Assembly (NCBI GenBank): GCA_030612585.1
Contig: JAUWNP010000269.1
Span: 1 to 5,157 of the forward strand
Origin: Anaerolineae bacterium
Lineage (GTDB): Bacteria; Chloroflexota; Anaerolineae; B4-G1
Reading direction: 5' to 3'
DNA length: 5,157 nt
The position numbers and the translations under genes were made by a program. How positions within the stretch are numbered: position 1 is the first letter of the stretch; each line of letters opens with the position of its first letter. Below the pieces are notes generated by a model that searched no databases, was not told the DNA's origin, and saw only the letters and a list, made by a program, of their open reading frames with translations. Of the stretch, positions 1 through 5,153 are shown piece after piece.

Positions 1-1
1 T

Positions 2-148
2 TTGGCTCTCTTCGGCATCCCTCGCGATCAGGCACTGGCCGTGGGGTTGGTGCTTCACCTGGTGGTGATGGGACCGCCGCTGGTCGCGGCCGCGCTGCTG
101 GCCTTCCGGCCTGGCCGCCACCCTCGGAGGTGCGATGAGCCAGCCTGA
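2..148 (+). CDS. C-terminal end of a membrane protein, probably LPG-synthase-TM / UPF0104 flippase-like family (5' truncated)
   Basis: Reading from base 2, the frame stays open for 48 codons and stops at TGA 146-148; the start lies outside the window. The visible tail begins LALFGIPRDQALAVG, continues as a hydrophobic helix (about VLHLVVMGPPLVAAALLAF) and ends in a short basic tail rich in Arg. A 'G-x-x-x-x-x-A' turn followed by one last membrane helix is how proteins of the lysylphosphatidylglycerol synthase transmembrane region/UPF0104 family usually end. These are often found beside glycosyltransferases and thought to move lipid-linked sugars or lipids. It overlaps the following glycosyltransferase gene by 14 nt, so the two are probably co-transcribed and translationally coupled. 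Coding status is well supported by frame and hydrophobicity. The family call is an inference from about 45 residues and could be wrong; another polytopic envelope protein is possible. Confidence 0.5.
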   Translation: MALFGIPRDQALAVGLVLHLVVMGPPLVAAALLAFRPGRHPRRCDEPA

Positions 149-1139
149 TTATTCCGTCGTCGTTCCGGCCTACCATGCAGCAAGGGAGATCGGCGACTGC
201 GTGCGGGCCTTAAGCAATCAGACGATCCAGCGCGAGCGCTACGAGATCATCGTCGTGGACGACGGTTCCACTGACGGGACGGCAGCCGTTGCCCAGGAGG
301 CCGGGGCCGACCGCGTGGTCGTCATCTCCCACGGAGGACCCGCTGCTGCCCGCAACGCCGGGGTGGAGGTGGCCATGGGGGAGATAGTTCTCTTCACCGA
401 TGCCGACTGTGAGCCGTCACCACAGTGGCTGGAGCGCATGGCGGCCCCCTTTGCCGACCCCCGGCTGATGGGTACCAAGGGAACCTACCGCACTCGCCAA
501 TGTTCGTTGATGGCCCGGCTGGTGCAATTGGAGTACGAGATTCGCTACGAGCGTATGATCGGCTTGCCACGCATAGATTTCGTGGACACCTACGCCGCTG
601 CCTACCGGAGGAATCTGCTGCTGGGGTCCGGCGGCTTCGACCCTGCCTATCCCCCTTCCTCCGCCGAGGACGTGGATCTCTCCTTTCGTCTGGCCCGCGC
701 GGGGCACTGGCTGGTCTTTGTGCCCGAGGCCTGGGTGTACCACCGCCATCCCACCTCGCTCTGGGCCTATCTGGTCCGCAAGGGCCGCTATGGTTTCTGG
801 CGGGCACGGCTCTATCTGCGCTACCCGGAGAAAACCGGGGGCGACGCCCACACCGACCCGGCGCTCAAAGCGCAGTTTGTCCTGGTGGCGCTGGCCGGGC
901 TTCTAGTGCTGGGGAGCCTGGCCTGGTGGCCCCTGGCGTTGGCGGGGGGGGGAGTGCTCCTCGCTTTTCTGGCGACTACCCTGCCCTTCGTCCGCTGGGC
1001 GTGGTCGCGCGATCGGGCTGTGGCGCTGATCTGGCCCGTCGTCGCGCTCCTGCGGGTGGCAGTGCAGGGCGTGGGGTTGGCGGTGGGGCTGGTCTACCAC
1101 AGGTTGGCCGCGCGGCAGCGGTCCGGGCCGCAGGGGTGA
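135..1139 (+). CDS. Family 2 glycosyltransferase (GT-A fold) with C-terminal membrane region
   Basis: 334 residues. The N-terminal GT-A domain (about 5-215) carries the expected family-2 signatures: VVVPAYHAA (8-16), the nucleotide-binding VVDDGSTDGT (40-49), ARNAG (72-76), the metal-binding DxD motif as DAD (89-91), and an acidic ED at 178-179 followed by VDLSFRLARAG, the usual catalytic-base/acceptor region. Residues about 248-264, 266-286 and 296-320 are hydrophobic, so the enzyme is probably held in the cytoplasmic membrane with its active site in the cytoplasm, acting on a lipid-linked acceptor. Donor sugar and acceptor cannot be read from the sequence. The start at 135 is supported by GGAGG at 126-130 with a short 4-nt spacer. 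It overlaps the upstream gene by 14 nt and ends 6 nt before the DUF2723 gene, consistent with one operon for surface-glycan synthesis. A run of nine G (944-952) lies within the membrane region. Confidence 0.9.
   Translation: MSQPDYSVVVPAYHAAREIGDCVRALSNQTIQRERYEIIVVDDGSTDGTAAVAQEAGADRVVVISHGGPAAARNAGVEVAMGEIVLFTDADCEPSPQWLERMAAPFADPRLMGTKGTYRTRQCSLMARLVQLEYEIRYERMIGLPRIDFVDTYAAAYRRNLLLGSGGFDPAYPPSSAEDVDLSFRLARAGHWLVFVPEAWVYHRHPTSLWAYLVRKGRYGFWRARLYLRYPEKTGGDAHTDPALKAQFVLVALAGLLVLGSLAWWPLALAGGGVLLAFLATTLPFVRWAWSRDRAVALIWPVVALLRVAVQGVGLAVGLVYHRLAARQRSGPQG
944..952 (+). repeat. Homopolymer tract of nine G inside the glycosyltransferase gene
   Basis: Nine consecutive G residues code for part of the GGG turn between the predicted membrane helices of the glycosyltransferase. 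Such tracts are prone to strand slippage; a change of one base would shift the frame within the C-terminal membrane part while leaving the catalytic domain intact. It could equally be a sequencing-sensitive site with no regulatory role. Confidence 0.6.
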
Positions 1140-1145
1140 TGCCGG

Positions 1146-2624
1146 ATGGCGGAGAGAGGGACGGAGATTATTGGGGCTGCCTGCGCGGCAGCCCTGCTGG
1201 TGGTGTACGGAGCCACGATGGCTCCCACTCTCACCTGGTCCCACTACGGCGCCGACGGCGGCGACCTGGTGACGGCTGTGGTGCGGGGCAGCTTTCCCCA
1301 TCCTCCAGGGGTCCCCACGTACCTGCTGCTGGGTGAGTTGTTCATCCGGCTGCGGTGGGGGGAGCCGGCCTGGCGGCTGAACCTGATGTCGGCGGTGCTG
1401 GCGGCCGGAGCGGCGGCGCTGACCATAGCAGCAATACGGCTTCTCCTACACCCCAGAATCTGCAACCCACAAACCACAACCTCAAATCCCCAATCTCCAA
1501 TCCCCAATCCCCAATCCCCAATCTCCAATCCCCAATCTCCATTCTCCACTCTCCTTTCTCCACTCTGCGCCGGCCTCAGCCTCGGTCTCGCGCCGCTTTT
1601 CTGGTCGCAGGCCCTCATCGCCGAGGTGTATGCACCGGCGGCCTTCTTCGCCGCGCTGGTGGCGTATCTTGCACTCCGGGGAGGCCCGGCCTGGGTGTTG
1701 GGGCTGGCCTGGGGTGTGGGGATGGGGGCCCATCCAACCCTCCTGTTTATGGCTCCCCTGGTGGCCTGGGGAGCCTGGAAGAAACCGGGTTTTTCGGAAA
1801 AAACCCGGTTTCTGGCCCAGACCGGTCTCCTGGCGCTCCTGGGCTGGGGGACGATGTACGGGCCGGTGCTCCTGGCGCGGAGCAGCGTGCCCTCTCCGTG
1901 GGGAGATGTGAGTACCTTCAGCGGGTGGTGGGCGTTGGTCAGTGGGTGGATGTACCACGGCTATCTATTCGCGTTGCCGCCGGCCGTCTGGTCGCAGCGG
2001 CTCTTGGCCTGGGCGGGACTCCTGGCCCGGCAGTTCACTCCCTGGGGAGCGTTGCTGGCCGGGCTGGGATGGGTGCGCCTGTGGCGGGGGTGGCGCTCGC
2101 TGGCGTGTGCCTCGGCCCTGACCTTCGGGGCCTTCAGCCTCTACGCGGTCGGCTACAACACTGCCGACTCGCTAGTCTACCTGGCCCTGGCGCTGCCGCT
2201 GGCGGCCCTCTGGCTGGGGATGGGGCTGGCGCAGGCGGCCAACTGGCTGGAAAAGCGCCTGCCGCGCGGTGTGTGGCTGCTCCTGCTGCTCCCTCTGCTC
2301 CAGGCGCTGCTTTTCTGGGGGCAGATGGACCTGAGTGGGGACCGGGCGGCAGTGGAGTGGGCGCAACGGGTGCTGGAGGAGGTGCCTCCCCAGGCGGTGC
2401 TGCTCACCGCGCAGGACGCGCATACCTTCACGCTATGGTATGTCCACGACGTCCTGGACGAGCGGCCGGACGTGGTCGTGGTGGATTGGGATCTGTGGGG
2501 ACAGGAGCCGTACCGCAGGATGATGGCCGAGGCACTGGACCTGGTGGACACAAGCGCCGGCCTGTCGCCGGAGGAGGCGGCCCGCCGTGCGGGACGGCCT
2601 ATTGTGAGAATGACCGACCAATGA
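1146..2624 (+). CDS. DUF2723 family polytopic membrane protein (TMEM260-like, GT-C-type glycosyltransferase candidate)
   Basis: 492 residues. The N-terminal part matches the DUF2723 pattern: a first membrane helix (about 8-27), an outside acidic loop ADGGD (36-40, where the family usually has D-x-G-E/D), PHPPG (51-55), then RLNLMSAVLAAGAAA (77-91). Further family hallmarks follow: FWSQALIAEVY (152-162), GAHPT (194-198), PWGDVSTFSGWW..VSGWMYHGYLF (251-275) and TADSLVYLALALPL (339-352). About ten membrane helices are visible, then a soluble outside domain (about 395-492) with AVLLTAQDAHTF and ERPDVVVVDWDLW. Eukaryotic TMEM260 of this family is a protein O-mannosyltransferase, so a lipid-phosphosugar-dependent transferase acting outside the membrane is plausible here; that is inference. 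The start is supported by AGGGG at 1132-1136. Two repeat-derived insertions interrupt it without breaking the frame (residues about 102-141 and 212-223). Its last codons and stop come from a heptamer array, so the natural C-terminus may have been lost. Confidence 0.85.
   Translation: MAERGTEIIGAACAAALLVVYGATMAPTLTWSHYGADGGDLVTAVVRGSFPHPPGVPTYLLLGELFIRLRWGEPAWRLNLMSAVLAAGAAALTIAAIRLLLHPRICNPQTTTSNPQSPIPNPQSPISNPQSPFSTLLSPLCAGLSLGLAPLFWSQALIAEVYAPAAFFAALVAYLALRGGPAWVLGLAWGVGMGAHPTLLFMAPLVAWGAWKKPGFSEKTRFLAQTGLLALLGWGTMYGPVLLARSSVPSPWGDVSTFSGWWALVSGWMYHGYLFALPPAVWSQRLLAWAGLLARQFTPWGALLAGLGWVRLWRGWRSLACASALTFGAFSLYAVGYNTADSLVYLALALPLAALWLGMGLAQAANWLEKRLPRGVWLLLLLPLLQALLFWGQMDLSGDRAAVEWAQRVLEEVPPQAVLLTAQDAHTFTLWYVHDVLDERPDVVVVDWDLWGQEPYRRMMAEALDLVDTSAGLSPEEAARRAGRPIVRMTDQ
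1450..1568 (+). repeat. Tandem heptamer array (AATCYCC), translated in frame within the DUF2723 gene
   Basis: Eight consecutive perfect units of AATCCCC or AATCTCC run from 1485 to 1540 in strict 7-nt register. Degenerate units continue the same register downstream (ATTCTCC, ACTCTCC, TTTCTCC, ACTCTGC, to 1568) and upstream (ACCCCAG, AATCTGC, AACCCAC, AAACCAC, AACCTCA, from 1450): 17 units, 119 nt. Since 7 is not a multiple of 3, three units make a seven-residue peptide period, seen as NPQSPIP, NPQSPIS, NPQSPFS. The segment encodes residues about 102-141, in a loop between membrane helices of the DUF2723 protein. The opposite strand is G-rich (GGRGATT). The unit CCCCAAT resembles a short tandemly repeated sequence (STRR) heptamer described in cyanobacteria; this is recall, not a search. 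Confidence 0.95.
1780..1813 (+). repeat. Perfect 15-bp inverted repeat with 4-nt loop, in frame within the DUF2723 gene
   Basis: Left arm AGAAACCGGGTTTTT (1780-1794), loop CGGA (1795-1798), right arm AAAAACCCGGTTTCT (1799-1813); all 15 pairs match. It is translated as KKPGFSEKTRFL (residues 212-223), a polar, charged stretch between two hydrophobic segments of the protein (about 196-210 and 226-243), so it probably lies in a loop. The composition (A/T runs around CCGGG) differs from the GC-rich code on either side. No T-run follows it and the frame continues, so it is not a terminator. It looks like a dispersed palindromic element of the type that gives peptides such as KPGF..KTRF in various genomes, in my recollection. 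Confidence 0.9.
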
Positions 2625-2647
2625 CCAATGACAAATGACAAATGACT
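2609..2647 (+). repeat. Tandem heptamer array (AATGACM/T) spanning a stop codon and the next start codon
   Basis: Units AATGACC (2609-2615), a partial GACC (2616-2619), then AATGACC, AATGACA, AATGACA and AATGACT in unbroken 7-nt register (2620-2647). Every unit contains ATGA, which holds an ATG and a TGA in overlapping frames, and successive units step through all three frames. The TGA of the unit at 2620 is the stop of the DUF2723 gene (2622-2624); the ATG of the last unit (2642-2644) is the first start of the DUF4012 frame. The ATGs at 2621, 2628 and 2635 lead only to very short frames closed within or just after the array. No Shine-Dalgarno precedes 2642 because the array fills that space. 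Confidence 0.9.
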
Positions 2648-4648
2648 AAGTCAACTCAATGTAACGTGGCAGGCAGATTCATTACCATAAGGCGCGTGGG
2701 TTGGTCGCTGGCCCTTCTGACGGTGGTGCTGCTCGCCGCCTGGGGGGTACGTCTGGCCCAGACGGGGCAATCGCTCCGGCAGCACCTGGCCCAGGCACAG
2801 GCCCTGGCGGACGTGCCAGCAGAGGTGGATCCGGTGGCGGCCTGCGCCCTGGTGCGGGAGATGCGGGGCGATGTGGTGGCATTGGAACGCGAAGCCGGGG
2901 GCCTGGTCCGGCTGGCTCCGGCCCTGGGGTGGCTGCCGAAGGTGGGAGGGGACTTGCAGGCCGCTCCCCACCTGCTGGCCATGGCCGATGGCCTGACCGA
3001 GGCGGGAACGCTGGCGTGCGACGCGCTGGAACCGGCGCTGGTTGCTTTTGGAGGGACGGACGAGGCCTCCGGTGGCTTCTCGCTGGAGCAGATGGTGACC
3101 CTTTTGGCAGAGCATCAGGCTGACCTGGAACGAGCGCGGGCGGCGGTAGAGCGGGCTCAGGAGGCCTGGGCGCAGGTAGACGTGGGTAGGGGCGTGGTTA
3201 TCGCGTCCCTGCTGGAGGGCAAGACAACACTGCTGGATCAAGCGTTGCCACTCCTGGGGATGGGACTGGAAGCGGCGGCGGTGGCGCCGGACCTTCTGGG
3301 TATGGACGAGCCGCGCACCTACCTCGTTCTGGCGCTGAACGAGGACGAACGTCGCCCCATCGGTGGGTACATCACCGGCGCCGGCGAGGTGTGGTTGGAA
3401 GCGGGGCAACTGGTCACGATGACCTTCCGCGATAGTTACGCCGTGGATGACTTCACTCAGCCCTACCCCGATCCACCCGATCCCTTGCGTCGTTATATGG
3501 GGATTGATCTGTGGGTCTTCCGCGATAGCAACTGGTCACCCGACTTCCCCACGGCGGCCCGGCAGGCCATCTCCCTCTATCGCCCCGGCTACCCCGTCTC
3601 GGTGGATGGCGTGATCGCGCTGGACCAGCAGGCGGTGCGGGGATTGGTGGATGGGGTCGGGCCGCTGGCAATGGAAGGGGCAGAGGAGCCGGTAACCGGT
3701 GATACGGTCATCACCTACATGCGTCGCGCCTGGGCCCCGGAGGATGGGGATCTGAACCGGGAGTGGTGGAAGCAGCGCAAGTCCTTTATGGGATCTCTGG
3801 CGGAGGCGGCCTGGGAGCGAGTGCAAGGTGGGCAGGTGGACTGGGCCACTCTCGCCCGGGCGCTCCTGCGGTTACTTGAGGAGAAACACCTGCTCATCTA
3901 CCTGCGGAACCCGGATGCTGCGGCTATGCTGTCCGGGCAGGGATGGGATGGCGCGCTGCGGTCCGGGCCTGTCCTGAGCACTGCCGAAGGGCCAGGGGAC
4001 TTTCTGATGGTGGTGGACGCCAACGTGGGATACAACAAAGCCAGCGCGCGGGTACAGGAGACGATCTCGTATCAGGTGGACCTCCACCAGTCGCCCCCCC
4101 AGGCGATGCTCACTCTGGTCTACACCCACACCAGCACCGTGGACCGTCCCTGCACTCCGGGGAGCCGCTACGACCCGGTTTATGAGCAGATGATGGACCG
4201 CTGCTACTGGGATTACCTGCGGGTCTATGTCCCGCAGGGAAGCCGGTTACTGGACGCCACCCGCATCCCGGTGCCTGGCGAGGTGCTCTTCTCGGGGGAA
4301 GGGGAATCGGGGGAGGTTACCGTCCAACCGGCTGAAGAGGGACCGTGGCTGACGCTAGCAGTGCTGAGTCTGCTCCAGCCAGCGGCAACTCAGACGCGCT
4401 TTTTTACCTGGACTATCCCGGCGGACGTGGTACAATGGCAGGGTGACGAGGGCTGGTACTCTCTGCGGGTGCAGAAGCAGCCGGGTACCGCCGGTCATCC
4501 CCTGAGTGTCCGTGTTCGGCTGCCAGAGGGAAGTGTGCTGCTGGACGCGACGCCGGGGCCGTCGGCAGTGGAGGGGGGATGGGTGATCTATCAGACGACG
4601 CTGGAGCGCGACCGGGAGTTCCTGCTTCACTTCAGGAGAGAGCAATGA
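2642..4648 (+). CDS. DUF4012 domain-containing membrane-anchored extracytoplasmic protein
   Basis: 668 residues. A single N-terminal membrane helix (about 20-39) preceded by RR suggests an N-in signal anchor with the bulk outside. Residues 40-215 are Ala/Leu/Glu-rich and helical, possibly coiled coil (notably 155-178). The DUF4012 core follows: YLVLALNEDERRPIGGYITG (227-246), RDSYAVDD (263-270), PYPDPPDPLRRYMG (274-287), FRDSNWSPDFPTAA (293-306), VDGVIALD (321-328), VDGVGPL (336-342), and DFLMVVDANVGYNK (453-466). The rest (467-668) looks beta-rich. The function of the family is unknown; members often sit in exopolysaccharide or envelope gene clusters. The ATG at 2642 comes from a heptamer array and lacks a Shine-Dalgarno; GTG codons at 2666 and 2696 are alternatives, so residues 1-18, coded by AT-rich DNA, may not be translated. 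An in-frame 24-nt repeat encodes residues 443-450. The stop overlaps the next start (ATGA). Confidence 0.85.
   Translation: MTKSTQCNVAGRFITIRRVGWSLALLTVVLLAAWGVRLAQTGQSLRQHLAQAQALADVPAEVDPVAACALVREMRGDVVALEREAGGLVRLAPALGWLPKVGGDLQAAPHLLAMADGLTEAGTLACDALEPALVAFGGTDEASGGFSLEQMVTLLAEHQADLERARAAVERAQEAWAQVDVGRGVVIASLLEGKTTLLDQALPLLGMGLEAAAVAPDLLGMDEPRTYLVLALNEDERRPIGGYITGAGEVWLEAGQLVTMTFRDSYAVDDFTQPYPDPPDPLRRYMGIDLWVFRDSNWSPDFPTAARQAISLYRPGYPVSVDGVIALDQQAVRGLVDGVGPLAMEGAEEPVTGDTVITYMRRAWAPEDGDLNREWWKQRKSFMGSLAEAAWERVQGGQVDWATLARALLRLLEEKHLLIYLRNPDAAAMLSGQGWDGALRSGPVLSTAEGPGDFLMVVDANVGYNKASARVQETISYQVDLHQSPPQAMLTLVYTHTSTVDRPCTPGSRYDPVYEQMMDRCYWDYLRVYVPQGSRLLDATRIPVPGEVLFSGEGESGEVTVQPAEEGPWLTLAVLSLLQPAATQTRFFTWTIPADVVQWQGDEGWYSLRVQKQPGTAGHPLSVRVRLPEGSVLLDATPGPSAVEGGWVIYQTTLERDREFLLHFRREQ
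3968..3991 (+). repeat. 24-nt dispersed-repeat-like element in frame in the DUF4012 gene
   Basis: The segment starts CCTGTCCTGAGC, has the variable centre ACTGC, and ends CGAAGGG. It codes for PVLSTAEG (443-450) just before the conserved DFLMVVDANVGYNK stretch, where I would expect a short linker (WDG..., then GD[FY]L). The sequence is a variant of a short element I recall from several bacterial phyla, with the form CCTGTCCTGAGC then GTCGAAGGG or GCCGAAGGG, which gives peptides like VLSxAEG when read in this frame. Its length, 24 nt, is a multiple of three. No second copy occurs in this window, so repeat status rests on recall. Confidence 0.6.
4634..4638 (+). promoter_or_regulatory. Shine-Dalgarno that fixes the start of the small surface-protein gene
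   Basis: AGGAG with a 6-nt spacer before ATG 4645. It chooses this ATG over the in-frame upstream ATG at 4579, which would add 22 residues lying in front of the signal peptide. The site lies inside the end of the DUF4012 gene. Confidence 0.8.
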
Positions 4649-5031
4649 ACAACATAAGCAAAAAGAAGGCTGTGTTTTGGCTCGTGCTGTCGGTGATGTT
4701 GACGGTGGCGCTGATGACCGGGCCTGATCTGTGGGCCGCGCCGGGGCAGAGCCCAGCGCGGCAGACGGTGCCGACGCGAACTCCGGTGCCGTCGCCGACA
4801 GAACCCTCGACGCCGTCACCGACAGAACCCTCGACGGCCCCGACGACCGAGCCGATGCCCACTCCTACCGCCCTGGCGGTATCGTCAACCGTTTCCGATG
4901 CAGCCCACGCCGAGGCATCGTCGCAGCCAATCCTGCCAGAGGCAGGAGGATGGAGCATGCGCCTATACCTGAGCGCGGCGATGATCGCAGTTGGCCTCCT
5001 TATCCTGGTGGTGGTCGGACGGCGCGCGTAG
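4645..5031 (+). CDS. Small secreted Pro/Thr/Ser-rich protein with LPEAG sortase-like C-terminal tail
   Basis: 128 residues, with no recognisable enzymatic domain. The N-terminus is a classical signal peptide: KKK (6-8), hydrophobic core (9-25), and probable cleavage near DLWAA-PG (28-34). Residues about 35-78 are a Pro/Thr/Ser/Glu linker containing two copies of PSPTEPST (49-56 and 57-64), typical of an extended, possibly O-glycosylated stalk. The C-terminus has ILPEAGG (96-102), a hydrophobic helix (about 107-124) and RRA. This is the layout of a sortase substrate (LPxTG-type signal, here with Ala for Thr), although a plain C-terminal membrane anchor would look similar. The mature part between signals is only about 65 residues, so it may act as a stalk, wall-associated peptide or glycan acceptor rather than a binding domain. 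The ATGA overlap with the DUF4012 gene suggests translational coupling and a shared role. Confidence 0.8.
   Translation: MNNISKKKAVFWLVLSVMLTVALMTGPDLWAAPGQSPARQTVPTRTPVPSPTEPSTPSPTEPSTAPTTEPMPTPTALAVSSTVSDAAHAEASSQPILPEAGGWSMRLYLSAAMIAVGLLILVVVGRRA
4789..4836 (+). repeat. Two 24-bp direct repeats coding for PSPTEPST
   Basis: Units 4789-4812 and 4813-4836 are adjacent and differ at one base (TCG versus TCA in the second codon, both Ser). The near identity at DNA level points to a recent duplication that lengthened the Pro/Thr/Ser linker by eight residues. Confidence 0.9.
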
Positions 5032-5153
5032 AAAGAGGGGCAAGCGGATGTGCGGAGGAAGTAGCGCCTCATCCGTAAGGGTGGGTTGATAGTGAGGTCC
5101 GCGTGGGGCGCTGTGGCGTATGCTGGTGAGGGTCTACATCAAGGAGGGTGTAC
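5032..5153 (+). other. Intergenic gap between the small surface-protein gene and the next gene
   Basis: 122 nt with no open frame of note. CGGATG (5045-5050) can pair with CATCCG (5070-5075), with a few inner pairs (AGG/CCT) and a bulge, but no T-run follows, so a rho-independent terminator is not supported. TTGATA (5086-5091) resembles a -35 box, but no -10 box at normal spacing is visible. Whether the operon ends here or continues cannot be decided from the sequence. Confidence 0.6.
5141..5147 (+). promoter_or_regulatory. Strong Shine-Dalgarno for the gene beginning at 5154
   Basis: AAGGAGG, close to a perfect anti-16S match, ends 6 nt before ATG 5154. It is the strongest ribosome binding site in the window and indicates a well-translated downstream gene on the same strand. 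Confidence 0.8.

Noticed and set aside
425..1336. Long open frame on the + strand overlapping the glycosyltransferase gene
   Set aside because: It is a product of high GC in an alternate frame; the protein is Gly/Pro/Arg-rich without motifs, while the other frame has complete GT2 signatures.
1485..1540. CRISPR-like array
   Set aside because: Units are contiguous 7-mers with no spacers; this is a tandem repeat.
1244..1618. Minus-strand open frames with repeated IGDWGLGIGDW-type peptides across the heptamer array
   Set aside because: They are antisense readings of the AATCYCC array; the + strand frame has clear DUF2723 motifs on both sides, and the antisense frames lack any family signature.
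1780..1813. Intrinsic terminator
   Set aside because: The hairpin lies in the middle of a continuing coding frame and is followed by GGCCC, not a T-run.
2651..3409. Long minus-strand open frame opposite the DUF4012 gene
   Set aside because: It is Gln/His/Arg-rich antisense of a GC-rich gene without motifs or a ribosome binding site; the + strand gene is supported by DUF4012 motifs.
4579..4644. Upstream in-frame start for the small surface protein (ATG 4579)
   Set aside because: It would put 22 extra residues before a proper signal peptide and lies in the DUF4012 coding end; ATG 4645 has AGGAG at good spacing and forms the usual ATGA overlap.
5045..5075. Terminator hairpin after the small surface-protein gene
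   Set aside because: Pairing CGGATG/CATCCG is short and bulged, and no T-run follows.
5086..5124. Promoter made of TTGATA and TATGCT
   Set aside because: The spacing is 27 nt, far from the usual 16-18, and neither box is strong enough to stand alone.
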